A stretch of DNA of 42,151 nt. It comes from Bacilli bacterium. GTDB taxonomy: Bacteria; Bacillota_I; Bacilli_A; RFN20; CAG-826. The translations under genes were made by a program, and so were the position numbers. The stretch is from NCBI GenBank assembly GCA_017447725.1, contig JAFSMX010000002.1, forward strand, positions 1 through 42,151. The letters run 5' to 3'. The notes below the pieces were generated by a model. It was given only the letters and a program-made list of their open reading frames with translations, was not told where the DNA came from and made no database searches. Shown here one piece after another: positions 8,227 through 16,497 of the stretch (position 1 is its first letter; every line of letters begins with the position of its first letter).

Positions 8227-9549
8227 TTAATCAATTTTTTCAAAGTCACTTGCTGGGTGTTTGCAAATTGGGCAAACAAAGTCTTTTGGTAACTCTTCGC
8301 CTTCATATTCAACAACAAAGCCACAGATTTTGCATGCAAAGTGATGTTTTGGCTTTGAAACTTCAACTTTTCTTTCGCCAGCAAGATGCTTACTTGGTTT
8401 CATTAATTCATCAGCCAAAGAATCAATTTGCTTTTTGTTTTCCTCTGTCAAAGAAGAAACGATTCTGATTGATGGTTCAATGAATTCAAGATTCTTACTG
8501 TTAGCAAGTTTCTCTTTCATTAATTTAGCTGCAGCTGGTGCCCATGTTCCGTTTTCAATCAAAGCAACAGTTTTGTTTTGGAATAAACGTTCAGTTAAGT
8601 GATCAATAAACGTATGCATGAATGGGAAGATTTGCATGTTGTAAGTTGTTGTGGCAAGCACAATCTTTGGATAACGGAATGCATCTTCAACAGCTTCAGC
8701 CATATCTTCTCTAGCAAGGTCGGTAATTGCCACTTTTGGACAACCTTTTTCACGTAGTTTTTCAGCTAATAATTCAGCGGCTTCTTTAGTGTGTCCATAA
8801 ACCGATGTATAGAAGATTGCAACACCATCAGTTTCACTCTTATATGAAGACCAAATGTCGTACAAATTAAGGTAATAACCAAGGTCTTTATCGAGCATTG
8901 GTCCATGAAGCGGACAAATCAATTCAATTTGTAATTTAGCGGCTTTTTGCAGGAGATTTTGCACTTGGAATCCATATTTTCCAACAATTCCAATGTAGTA
9001 ACGACGAGCTTCACAAGCCCAGTCTTCTTCAGCATCTAGAGCGCCAAATTTACCAAAGGCATCAGCACTAAAAAGTGTCTTGGCAAATTCATCATAAGTG
9101 ACCATCACTTCTGGCCAGTGAACCATTGGTGCAAAAACGAATTTTAAGGTATGTTTTCCAAGGTTAAGAGTATCACCGTCGTTAACCACTAATTTGTGTT
9201 TAATTTCCGTATGGAAGAATTGATCCATCATCGCAAATGTTTTGGTATTGCCAACAACAAATGTATCTGGATAAACCTTCAAGAACTCAATGATGTTTGC
9301 GGAATGATCAGGTTCCATGTGTTGGACAATTAAGTAGGTTGGTTTTCGATCTTTTAAAACTTCTTTTAGATTCGCCAACCATTCTTTTGTGAACTTCGCA
9401 TCGACCGTATCAAAAATGGCAATTAATTCATCTTTAATAATGTAGGAGTTATACGCCATTCCGTTTGGAACGATGTATTGTCCTTCAAATAAATCTATCT
9501 TGTGGTCGTTTACACCAACATAGTAGATGTCATCACGTAATAATTTCAT
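8227..9549 (-). CDS. Flavodiiron protein with C-terminal rubredoxin domain
   Basis: 440 residues from ATG 9549, where the start overlaps the previous stop (TAATG); an ATG five codons upstream is less likely. Three domains are seen: a metallo-beta-lactamase-like diiron domain (HMEPDHSANI, then HWPEVMVTYD and LHGP), a flavodoxin domain starting near residue 245 (AIFYTSVYGHTKEAAELLAE) and a rubredoxin tail (CKIC and CPIC, about residues 405-440). Such proteins reduce O2 to water or NO to N2O with electrons passed through the fused rubredoxin, and protect anaerobes. The gene pairs with the flavodoxin-like gene upstream. Confidence 0.95.
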   Translation of the reverse strand: MKLLRDDIYYVGVNDHKIDLFEGQYIVPNGMAYNSYIIKDELIAIFDTVDAKFTKEWLANLKEVLKDRKPTYLIVQHMEPDHSANIIEFLKVYPDTFVVGNTKTFAMMDQFFHTEIKHKLVVNDGDTLNLGKHTLKFVFAPMVHWPEVMVTYDEFAKTLFSADAFGKFGALDAEEDWACEARRYYIGIVGKYGFQVQNLLQKAAKLQIELICPLHGPMLDKDLGYYLNLYDIWSSYKSETDGVAIFYTSVYGHTKEAAELLAEKLREKGCPKVAITDLAREDMAEAVEDAFRYPKIVLATTTYNMQIFPFMHTFIDHLTERLFQNKTVALIENGTWAPAAAKLMKEKLANSKNLEFIEPSIRIVSSLTEENKKQIDSLADELMKPSKHLAGERKVEVSKPKHHFACKICGFVVEYEGEELPKDFVCPICKHPASDFEKID

Positions 9550-10055
9550 TATTTTGCCACCCATTTCGCGACAACTTCGTCTGATTTTTCAGCGTCATAG
9601 CCACGAATTGCTAAACCTTCTTTAAGAATTGCTCCTTTAACTGCTCCACGAAGTTCGAGTTCCATAAATCCGAATGATCCTTCTTCGTTAGTGCAGAATG
9701 GCTTAACAACTTTTCCAACAAAGGAATAGTTCTTTAAGAAACTAGCAATAATTCTTGGATAAGAACGATACCAAAGTGGGAATCCAATATAAATTGTGTC
9801 ATAAGCATCTAATGATGCTGGTAAATTTGCGATCGCTGGAAGAATATTTTCTTCATATTCTTTGCGAGCGCGTTTGTTACATTCTTCATAACCAAATGGA
9901 TATTCTTCAACTGGTTTCAAACCAACTAAAGCTCCACCGGTAATTTTTTGAATTTTTTCAGCGACGATTTCAGTAAAACCTTTTTTAATGATTTCACGAT
10001 TTCCGTCAACAATATTCTCTCCAGTGTGAGAGAAATAAACGATTAATGATGCCAT
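9549..10055 (-). CDS. Flavodoxin-like FMN protein
   Basis: 168 residues. The N-terminus SLIVYFSHTGENIVDG is the FMN phosphate-binding loop of flavodoxins, and DAYDTIYIGFPLWYRSYPRIIASFL is the second flavin-contacting region. It resembles the flavodoxin_4 group of quinone or FMN reductases. AAGGAG stands 8 nt before the ATG. It overlaps the start of the flavodiiron gene by one base, so it probably supplies electrons to that enzyme or belongs to the same oxygen response. The exact partner is inference. Confidence 0.88.
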   Translation of the reverse strand: MASLIVYFSHTGENIVDGNREIIKKGFTEIVAEKIQKITGGALVGLKPVEEYPFGYEECNKRARKEYEENILPAIANLPASLDAYDTIYIGFPLWYRSYPRIIASFLKNYSFVGKVVKPFCTNEEGSFGFMELELRGAVKGAILKEGLAIRGYDAEKSDEVVAKWVAK

Positions 10056-10127
10056 ATTAAAAACTCCTTAAACATAGTTTAGCAAAATCAATTTATGTTC
10101 GCACTATTTTATTATTAAATAATAATA

Positions 10128-11165
10128 TTAATATTGAAAGTCTACTTTTTTGACTCCGTCACCATAAATGGTTTTGAAGTCATTCTTCATTGAAACTACA
10201 TGATAACCAGCAGCTCTCCAACGGGCTTCTCTACGAGCACCTTCGGCTAAATCAGCGTGATCTCTAACGTCGTCATCAGCAACAAGCATAAATGTTTCGG
10301 TTTTATATTTCGTGTTACTCATACATAAGTTATGCATCGCGCAGTCACCACTACTATTTCCAAAGGAAAGAACTGGAACTTTACCGATTTCTTGTTCAAT
10401 TTGTTTAACCTTACTAGTTTTAACGTTTTTAATAATCAGTTCATCGGTTCGAACAACATCTTCTCCGACTTCCATTTCATATTTATAATCTTCAGTATCA
10501 CCTTGCTTTGATGTTTTAAGTTGAACATCCATGCCAATTACGCGGTTTGGAGCAATACCCAATGAGTCAACTAAGGCTCGGCAAATAAATCTGTCAGATC
10601 CAGAAACAACATAATATGTAAAGTCATTTTTCTCTAAATAAGAGAAAACCTCTAACATTGGTTTATAGAAACTTGTTGCATAAGTCATTCCCTCAAAGCC
10701 GAATGGCGTTTTCTTAGCGTACTCTTTGACGTAAGTATCAAATTGACTAATTGTCATGCCTGAATAAGCTTTAGCGGCTGCGTGAGCATGTCTCAAATCC
10801 ATATCACTTGGAAAAGCAGTTCCTTGACGAGCGTGGTCTCTAATAATTTGGGCGGTCTCTTTTACATCATCTGGAGCAATATCCTTATAGGATGGGTCAT
10901 CAAAAACACGATATTCGAGAATGTTGTACTCAAAATATGTTGGATAGAGTTCACCAAGAAATGTTCCATCCATATCAAATGTGACAATTCGATCTTCAAC
11001 TGGAATATAATTATTAGATCCCTTGTTTGTCACATCTGCGACATATTCACAAAGTACATTTAGTGATTCACAATCATTCCACAGTTTAAAGTGACTTTTT
11101 GATGCTTTTGAACATCCACTAATCAGAAAGACTGGTAGTAAAAATAAAAATGCCGATTTTTTCAT
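10128..11165 (-). CDS. HAD-superfamily phosphatase-like lipoprotein
   Basis: 345 residues. The start is ATG 11165, preceded by AAGGAG at the right distance; an ATG two codons upstream has no room for the ribosome site. The signal peptide ends in a lipobox, FLISGC, with Cys18 as lipidation site. The HAD core is visible: DMDGT (about 65-69, motif I), VVSGSD (motif II), and SFGNSSGDCAMH (motif IV, about 272-283). Between motifs I and II lies a helical cap with DLRHAHAAAKAYSGMT. It is an extracytoplasmic, membrane-anchored hydrolase of the HAD type, distantly like phosphoserine or phosphocholine phosphatases. The substrate is unknown. It appears to be a single gene. Confidence 0.85.
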   Translation of the reverse strand: MKKSAFLFLLPVFLISGCSKASKSHFKLWNDCESLNVLCEYVADVTNKGSNNYIPVEDRIVTFDMDGTFLGELYPTYFEYNILEYRVFDDPSYKDIAPDDVKETAQIIRDHARQGTAFPSDMDLRHAHAAAKAYSGMTISQFDTYVKEYAKKTPFGFEGMTYATSFYKPMLEVFSYLEKNDFTYYVVSGSDRFICRALVDSLGIAPNRVIGMDVQLKTSKQGDTEDYKYEMEVGEDVVRTDELIIKNVKTSKVKQIEQEIGKVPVLSFGNSSGDCAMHNLCMSNTKYKTETFMLVADDDVRDHADLAEGARREARWRAAGYHVVSMKNDFKTIYGDGVKKVDFQY

Positions 11166-11227
11166 AATCATCTCCTTAGGATAGAAATATTATTACATAA
11201 CTTCAGACCACGTAAACAAAAAATGTA

Positions 11228-11252
11228 ATAAAAAAGTCGAGCAAGCTCGACT
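11228..11252 (-). terminator. Intrinsic terminator of the repeat lipoprotein gene
   Basis: Perfect 8-bp stem AGTCGAGC/GCTCGACT with a 2-nt nominal loop (4 nt after relaxation), followed by TTTTTT on the minus strand. It lies about 32 nt after the stop of the gene at 11285. Confidence 0.9.
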
Positions 11253-11284
11253 CTTTCGTTTGGTTACTCAATATATCTTTTATT

Positions 11285-12634
11285 TTATTCAAAGAATATG
11301 TTGATTGCAGGACGGACACTATTTTCCTTACAGTCGACTTCTGATCCTTCATGAGTATAGAGTGTGCCATAGTGTCCAACGCACCACGTAACATCACTTT
11401 GACCACTATAAGGAGAACGAGTCCAATAATAACCATTACCGTTATAATTTGGAGTAGCTTCATTTTCAGAAAAAGCGCCTCTTGCTCTGGCCCAATCAGT
11501 TGTTCTACAACATCTAGAATCCGAATCAATAGTTGTTGGAGCAAAACCATAATCTGTATTCTGATAGTCTTTATAGCTTGGCATAAAAACATAATCGAGT
11601 GTGTCGTCGCAGGCATATGTATTGTCTTCTGAGTCTGTTGTAGCGGCACTATTGTCGACAGTAGTTTCAAAAATGTTATCGTTTCCTAAAGCGAATGCCG
11701 AGTTAAAAAAATCATCATTCAGCCAAGAACGAATAGAGGATTCGTCATAAGAATTCTTATCGTCATCATATTGATGAACATCAAGAAGAGTAGATGAGAC
11801 TAAATAATATTCCCCTTCGTTATTTGACAACACATTCCAAACAATTGGTTCACATTTAAACCAGTATGTTTCATCTTTCTCAATTGGGGTTCCGTCATCA
11901 AATTCGTAACTGTCGTTATTTGGTTTGGCAACAGTTTTTGCGTAATATTCATCATTATATAAATACCAACCATTCGTTTTTGGTTCAGTTATTTTATTAA
12001 GTTCAGAAACTAAAGAAGAATCGTTCACATTTTTTTGTGGGTATAAACCGTATTGAACTGTCTTACCATCAGCGCTTAAATGTGGCTTGGTCGCATAAAC
12101 ATCTTTTGGTAAAGTAATATTTTTGGTTTGTAAAACAAACGCATCATTAGTAAATGTAGCGGTGTATGTAGCTGAACCGTCTGCTTCCACTGTAGCAGGA
12201 GTTACCACTTGATATGTCGAATTGACTGTTTCTTCTTCGATATGACTTGCATCACGAGTACAAATTCTTTTAGCGGTACAAGTCTTATTGTCATTAGACC
12301 AAGTATAAGTTGGTGCTCCATAACTATGGCCTAAATGATTTAACACAACATCCTTAGTTTGATCAACAAACGCTTCGCTTGTAAAACCAGCAGAATATCT
12401 ACCTTTTCCATCATTTACACAAGTTGGGGCAGTTATTTCTTGGTAAGTTGTACTAACTGTTTCTGTTTCTTTGTGATTATTATCACCCTTACAAACTCTT
12501 TCTGCGGTACAGGTTGAATAATCGTTTGCCCATGTATAAGTCGTTTCACCCCAGTCATGGTTGTGTTGACCGCAGCCTGATAAAAGAGTAATGGCCATCA
12601 GGGCTGAAATCATTAAGAATGGTTTTTTATTCAT
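11285..12634 (-). CDS. Lipoprotein with two tandem repeats and a DUF6273-like domain
   Basis: 449 residues. The signal peptide ends in lipobox LLSGC (Cys21). Two tandem repeats of about 76 residues follow (from about 29 and 106), each with the pattern TYTW-ND--TCTA-R-C, a Cys pair and TTYQ or STYQ. The C-terminal half (about 185-449) matches the DUF6273 pattern: WFKCEPIVWNVLSNNEGEYYLVSS, SSIRSWLNDDFFNSAF, YYWTRSPYSG and SVRPAINIFF. Such proteins are surface proteins of gut Firmicutes; no biochemical role is known to me. AAAGGG lies before the ATG. A dense shadow frame on the same strand (11203-11670) is not a gene. Confidence 0.9.
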   Translation of the reverse strand: MNKKPFLMISALMAITLLSGCGQHNHDWGETTYTWANDYSTCTAERVCKGDNNHKETETVSTTYQEITAPTCVNDGKGRYSAGFTSEAFVDQTKDVVLNHLGHSYGAPTYTWSNDNKTCTAKRICTRDASHIEEETVNSTYQVVTPATVEADGSATYTATFTNDAFVLQTKNITLPKDVYATKPHLSADGKTVQYGLYPQKNVNDSSLVSELNKITEPKTNGWYLYNDEYYAKTVAKPNNDSYEFDDGTPIEKDETYWFKCEPIVWNVLSNNEGEYYLVSSTLLDVHQYDDDKNSYDESSIRSWLNDDFFNSAFALGNDNIFETTVDNSAATTDSEDNTYACDDTLDYVFMPSYKDYQNTDYGFAPTTIDSDSRCCRTTDWARARGAFSENEATPNYNGNGYYWTRSPYSGQSDVTWCVGHYGTLYTHEGSEVDCKENSVRPAINIFFE

Positions 12635-12655
12635 ATATTTTCCCTTTCAATATCA

Positions 12656-12667
12656 TCGCATATGCGA
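12656..12667. promoter_or_regulatory. Perfect 12-bp palindrome upstream of the repeat lipoprotein
   Basis: TCGCATATGCGA lies 21 nt before the lipoprotein ATG, between a possible promoter and the ribosome binding site. It could be an operator or a small hairpin in the leader. No known regulator is assigned. Confidence 0.4.
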
Positions 12668-12755
12668 AAACACTTATTCACTAAAGATAGTTTACAACAA
12701 AATTTTATAAAAACGAGTTTTTATTAATTCGTTATTTCTTCAACCAATAGCGATA

Positions 12756-12782
12756 TTAAAAAAGCCGCCACGCAGGCAGCTT
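12756..12782 (-). terminator. Intrinsic terminator of the rpsF-ssb-rpsR operon
   Basis: 8-bp stem AAGCTGCC/GGCGGCTT with one G-U pair and a 5-nt loop, followed by TTTT on the minus strand, 15 nt after the rpsR stop. Confidence 0.9.
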
Positions 12783-12797
12783 AATTTTATGAATTAA

Positions 12798-13025
12798 TTA
12801 GTCTTGAACGTATGGAAGTAAGGCCATATAACGAGCGTTCTTAATTGCTTTCGCAAGTTCACGTTGATATTTGGCACATGTTCCTGTCGAATGACGGGAA
12901 GCAATTTTTCCAGTAGGTGTAATAAATTTACTAAGTAATTCAGCATCCTTATAATCAATGTATTTCACTTTATTTTTGGTAAAGTAACACACTTTCTTAT
13001 GAGGTCTAATCTTTTTGAATCCCAT
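12798..13025 (-). CDS. rpsR: 30S ribosomal protein S18
   Basis: 75 residues, full length. The core [54 protein letters not shown] is the S18 signature. S18 pairs with S6 on the platform of the 30S subunit, which matches its place in an operon with rpsF. AAAGGA precedes the ATG. The gene follows ssb after 16 nt. Confidence 0.98.
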   Translation of the reverse strand: MGFKKIRPHKKVCYFTKNKVKYIDYKDAELLSKFITPTGKIASRHSTGTCAKYQRELAKAIKNARYMALLPYVQD

Positions 13026-13041
13026 AATTTATCCTTTCTTA

Positions 13042-13482
13042 TTAGAATGGTAAGTCGTCATCAGTAACTTCGATCGAATCTAAATTTTTAGATTCATCAA
13101 CTGGAGCTTCTTCGTGAACGTCATCAAAGATGACTTCTTCATTTGGAATCTCACGGTTTTTGCTAGCTGGATCTAAGAATGTAACAGAATCCGCCACAAT
13201 TTCGATAACTGATGCCTTAGTACCATCACGGCGTTCGAATGTGCGTTGACGAATACGTCCGTCTACGCCAGCAAGCGAGCCTTTGCGAAGGAACTTAGCA
13301 CAATTGTCAGCTTGGTTATTAAACACAGTGACACCAATAAAGGTTGTGGTTTTGTTTCCTTGCGCGTCTTTAACGCGGTCATCGACCGCAAGTGTGAATG
13401 AGCAAACAGCCACTTCGCTGTTCGTGCGTCTGAGCTCAGGATCACGAGTTAGTCTTCCGACTAAGCAAATTCGATTCATCAT
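13042..13482 (-). CDS. ssb: Single-stranded DNA-binding protein
   Basis: 146 residues. An N-terminal OB fold (NRICLVGRLTRDPELRRTNSEVAVCSFTLAVDD to about residue 105) is followed by an acidic linker and the tail DDDLPF that docks partner proteins. It coats single strands at the fork and recruits repair proteins. AAAGGAG lies before a double ATG; the upstream ATG (13482) is annotated, the next at 13479 is possible. rpsF-ssb-rpsR is a conserved unit that ties replication to ribosome synthesis. Confidence 0.98.
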   Translation of the reverse strand: MMNRICLVGRLTRDPELRRTNSEVAVCSFTLAVDDRVKDAQGNKTTTFIGVTVFNNQADNCAKFLRKGSLAGVDGRIRQRTFERRDGTKASVIEIVADSVTFLDPASKNREIPNEEVIFDDVHEEAPVDESKNLDSIEVTDDDLPF

Positions 13483-13502
13483 AATTTAAATCTCCTTTTC
13501 GA

Positions 13503-13790
13503 TTAGTCTTTGTCAACTGTGATTAAGTGACGTACAACGTTTTGATTGATCTTTGTTAATCTGGCGAATTCGTCAAGAGCGAATTTGTCAGCTGTTACTT
13601 TAATAACAACATAGTAGCCTTTGAGCATATCATCGATTGGATAAGCAAAGTTTCTCAATCCCCATTCATTAACTTTTGTGACTTTAGCACCGTTGCTAGT
13701 AAGAATGGCGTGAAGTTTCTCGATTTCAGCCTTGCGACTTTCATCATCGAGACCGTCTTTCACGATGTACATGATTTCGTACTTTTTCAT
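13503..13790 (-). CDS. rpsF: 30S ribosomal protein S6
   Basis: 95 residues from MKKYEIMYIVK. This start is chosen because GGGAGGTG lies 7 nt before it; a longer upstream frame covers the leader and is not translated in this view. NEWGLRNFAYPIDDMLKGYYVVIKV is typical of S6. S6 binds S18 and 16S rRNA on the 30S platform. It is first in its operon and has a promoter with a leader of about 65 nt. Confidence 0.97.
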   Translation of the reverse strand: MKKYEIMYIVKDGLDDESRKAEIEKLHAILTSNGAKVTKVNEWGLRNFAYPIDDMLKGYYVVIKVTADKFALDEFARLTKINQNVVRHLITVDKD

Positions 13791-13863
13791 ACAGGCACCT
13801 CCCTTTGGTCTATCTGGTTTGTATTCACTACAAACAGAGAGTAATGCGATTTCTCGCTTCATT

Positions 13864-13892
13864 ATTATAAATGAAGTGGTAAATCTTGTATA
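13864..13892 (-). promoter_or_regulatory. Promoter of rpsF-ssb-rpsR
   Basis: Minus strand: TATACA (-35), 17-nt spacer and perfect TATAAT. The predicted leader holds a 7-bp hairpin GTTTGTA/TACAAAC with a 5-nt loop just before the GGGAGGTG ribosome site. Autoregulation by S6:S18 is known in many bacteria, but I do not see the CCG element of that motif. Confidence 0.7.
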
Positions 13893-13925
13893 GAAAAAGA
13901 TAAGAAAGATGAAAAATGGGTAAAG

Positions 13926-13946
13926 AAAAAGGGTAGCAAGCTACCC
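13926..13946 (-). terminator. Intrinsic terminator of lysS
   Basis: Perfect 7-bp stem GGGTAGC/GCTACCC with a short loop, then TTTTTC on the minus strand, about 12 nt after the lysS stop. Confidence 0.9.
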
Positions 13947-13958
13947 AAATTCATTTAA

Positions 13959-15449
13959 TTATTTTGCTGAGTCTCTCATACATGGGAAGAGAATGACTTC
14001 ACGAATTGATTGTTGATTTGTCATTAACATGACAAGACGGTCAATTCCGATTCCAATTCCACCAGTTGGTGGCATTCCATATTCGAGAGCTTCAAGGAAG
14101 TCTTCATCCATTTCGGAAGCTTCTTCATCACCAAGTTTTTTCGCTTCAAGTTGTTTTTCGAAGCGTTCTTTTTGATCAATTGGATCATTTAATTCGCTAT
14201 AAGCATTTCCGTATTCGCAACCACCGATGAATAATTCAAATCGATCAGTGAACATTGGATTATCTTCACACTTTTTAGTAAGTGGAGAAACTTCGATTGG
14301 ATAACGATAGACAAATGTTGGTTCCTGGAGAAGATCATCACATTTTTGATCAAAGAAAGCATTGATGATGTGTCCAACTGTATTGAAGTGTTTTTCTAGT
14401 TTGACACCGTGTTCTTTAGCGAGTTTAACCGCTTCATCGAATGAAACGTTTTTATCAAAGTCAACGCCAGTTGCTTCTTTAACAACTTCAACCATTGTCT
14501 TCCATCCAAATGGCTTTCCTAAATCAAGTGTCTTGTCACCATATGGAATTGTGGTTGAACCAACAACTTTTAAGGCAACTTCTCTAAACAAATTCTCCGC
14601 AAATTCCCGCATATCTTGGAGATTACCGTATGCTTGGTAAAGTTCAATTGTAGTGAATTCTGGGTTATGTTTGGTATCCATTCCTTCGTTACGGAATAAA
14701 CGACCAATTTCATAGACCTTTTCCATCCCACCAACAATACACTTTTTAAGGTTGATTTCTGTAGCAATTCTCAAATAAAAATCTTTATCTAAGGTGTTGT
14801 GATGAGTAATGAATGGACGAGCAGAAGCACCACCTAAAATTGGTGATAAAATGCTTGTTTCAACTTCAACAAATCCAAGGCTATCACAGTAATTTTGAAT
14901 AGCACGAATTACCTTTGGACGAGCAAGGGCAATCTTCATGGAGTCGTCGTTCATAATTAAGTCAACATAACGGTGACGATAACGTTCTTCAACATCGGTT
15001 AAACCATGGAATTTTTCTGGAAGTGGTCGGAGGGATTTTGTGAGGTGGGTGTACTTTTCAACACGAACGGTTAATTCTCCTGTTCTTGTAAGCATCACAC
15101 GACCATAAACTCCAACGATATCTCCAATGTCAGCTAATTTGAAAACGGTATAAGCTTCTTCACCAACAACATCAATACCAACATAGCATTGAATATTGCC
15201 AGAAACATCTTTGATGTTCATAAAAGAGGCTTTACCCATTTTTCGCAGAGCCATAATACGACCAGCTAAGGTCACATAAATAGGATTCTTTTCTAATTCT
15301 TCGTTGTCTTTACCAGCGGCTTTTTCGCGAACAGATTTGATGCTGTCACTACGAACAAATTTCTTGCCGTATGGGTCGACTCCGAGTTCTTTGTATCTTG
15401 CTAATTTAGCACGTCTAGCACGTTCTTGATCTGTTAATTTTTCTTCCAT
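13959..15449 (-). CDS. lysS: Lysyl-tRNA synthetase, class II
   Basis: 496 residues from MEEKLTDQERARRAKL. The start is set by GAGG 9 nt upstream; sixteen extra in-frame codons further up overlap the promoter. An OB-fold anticodon-binding domain (about 55-160) is followed by the class II core: motif 2 FRNEGMDTKHNPEFTTIELYQAY and motif 3 GGIGIGIDRLVMLM. It charges tRNA-Lys with lysine using ATP. It follows dus in the conserved dus-lysS order but has its own promoter in the 52-nt gap. Confidence 0.98.
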   Translation of the reverse strand: MEEKLTDQERARRAKLARYKELGVDPYGKKFVRSDSIKSVREKAAGKDNEELEKNPIYVTLAGRIMALRKMGKASFMNIKDVSGNIQCYVGIDVVGEEAYTVFKLADIGDIVGVYGRVMLTRTGELTVRVEKYTHLTKSLRPLPEKFHGLTDVEERYRHRYVDLIMNDDSMKIALARPKVIRAIQNYCDSLGFVEVETSILSPILGGASARPFITHHNTLDKDFYLRIATEINLKKCIVGGMEKVYEIGRLFRNEGMDTKHNPEFTTIELYQAYGNLQDMREFAENLFREVALKVVGSTTIPYGDKTLDLGKPFGWKTMVEVVKEATGVDFDKNVSFDEAVKLAKEHGVKLEKHFNTVGHIINAFFDQKCDDLLQEPTFVYRYPIEVSPLTKKCEDNPMFTDRFELFIGGCEYGNAYSELNDPIDQKERFEKQLEAKKLGDEEASEMDEDFLEALEYGMPPTGGIGIGIDRLVMLMTNQQSIREVILFPCMRDSAK

Positions 15450-15468
15450 TTTCAAAAACCTCGCTATG

Positions 15469-15497
15469 AATATACCATAAACGAACCATTGGAACAA
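15469..15497 (-). promoter_or_regulatory. lysS promoter, extended -10
   Basis: Minus strand: TTGTTC (-35), 17-nt spacer, TATATT (-10) preceded by TGG. It lies between the dus stop and the lysS ribosome site, so lysS can be expressed apart from ftsH and dus. Confidence 0.65.
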
Positions 15498-15501
15498 TGT
15501 G

Positions 15502-16470
15502 TTATTTATCGATTTGACTTAAAATGCGCACTAACGAGTCACGTGTTGTAAGAGATTGTGCAATGGCATTTTTGATCTTTTTTGTGTTTGGATAACCATC
15601 AAAAAATTTCGTAGCAATTCCTCTTAAAAGCATCATCGCTTTATACTCGCCTTTTTCTTCAATGAGCATATCAACGAATTGCCACAAATATTTAATGTTT
15701 TCTTCTAGTGTTGCATCAGGTAATTTCTCGCCTGTTTCGAAATAATGATTTAATTGTTCAACTAGTCTTGGATGACCAACTCCACCACGGGCTACCATTA
15801 CAGCAGTCGCTTTGGAAATATCAAGGAATTGCAGGGTTTCATCCAAATTATAAATATCACCGGAAATAATCAGTGGAACACTCATTTTTTCTTGCAAATC
15901 ACGGATAATTTCATAATTTGCTTTTCCAGAATATCCTTGTTTTGCGGTTCTTGTGTGAAGTCCAATTGCTTTTACTCCGGCCTTTTCTAAGCTGGCGATA
16001 TTTTCCTTGAAATTAATTGATTTTTCATCCCATCCTAATCTGATTTTTGCTGTAACAGGAATCGGTGAATGGTCGCAGATTTTTTTCATGTACTTAAAAA
16101 GTTTTTCTGGATCCTTCAACATCGCTGAGCCAGCGCCAGTTTTAGTTACTTTTGGAACAGGACAACCAAGATTGATATCTATAAAATCGATGTTTGGATT
16201 TTCTTTCAAAACAATATCGATTGCTTTACAAATGTTATCTGCATCTCCACCAAAAAGTTGAATGGCAACAGGTCGTTCCTCGTTTGTGGTTTTAAGGTAA
16301 TCGATTGTTTTATCATTTCCATAAATAAGACCACAATCGGAAACCATTTCTGTTACTGTTAAACCAACTCCGAATTGTTTCATAAAATTTCGGTATGCTA
16401 AAGAAGTTATGCCCGCCATTGGAGCAAGAACTACTCGAGATTTAATTTCAACGTTTCCGATTTTCCACAT
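15502..16470 (-). CDS. dus: tRNA-dihydrouridine synthase
   Basis: 322 residues, DusB-like in length. The FMN-binding TIM barrel starts APMAGITSLAYRNFMKQFG. The catalytic Cys lies in DINLGCPVPKVTKTGAGSAML (about residue 103), and the phosphate-binding strands ISGDIYN and VMVARGGVGHP follow. It reduces uridines in tRNA with NADPH. It follows ftsH after 27 nt that include a strong hairpin, and no clear Shine-Dalgarno is seen before its ATG. Confidence 0.96.
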   Translation of the reverse strand: MWKIGNVEIKSRVVLAPMAGITSLAYRNFMKQFGVGLTVTEMVSDCGLIYGNDKTIDYLKTTNEERPVAIQLFGGDADNICKAIDIVLKENPNIDFIDINLGCPVPKVTKTGAGSAMLKDPEKLFKYMKKICDHSPIPVTAKIRLGWDEKSINFKENIASLEKAGVKAIGLHTRTAKQGYSGKANYEIIRDLQEKMSVPLIISGDIYNLDETLQFLDISKATAVMVARGGVGHPRLVEQLNHYFETGEKLPDATLEENIKYLWQFVDMLIEEKGEYKAMMLLRGIATKFFDGYPNTKKIKNAIAQSLTTRDSLVRILSQIDK

Positions 16471-16471
16471 A

Positions 16472-16496
16472 ATGAAAAGGGAGATACATCTCCCTT
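16472..16496 (-). terminator. Hairpin between ftsH and dus, possible attenuator
   Basis: Perfect 8-bp stem AAGGGAGA/TCTCCCTT with a 4-nt loop and a short tail TTTTC on the minus strand. It begins 1 nt after the ftsH stop and ends 6 nt before the dus ATG. The short T-run suggests partial termination or RNA processing rather than a full stop. Confidence 0.6.
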
Positions 16497-16497
16497 A

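Noticed and set aside
11203-11670. 155-codon frame on the minus strand inside the repeat lipoprotein gene
   Set aside because: It is a shadow of the 449-residue lipoprotein in another frame, runs across its terminator and has no ribosome site.
13791-13860. S6:S18 autoregulatory leader motif
   Set aside because: A hairpin is present before the rpsF ribosome site, but the CCG element of the known motif is absent.
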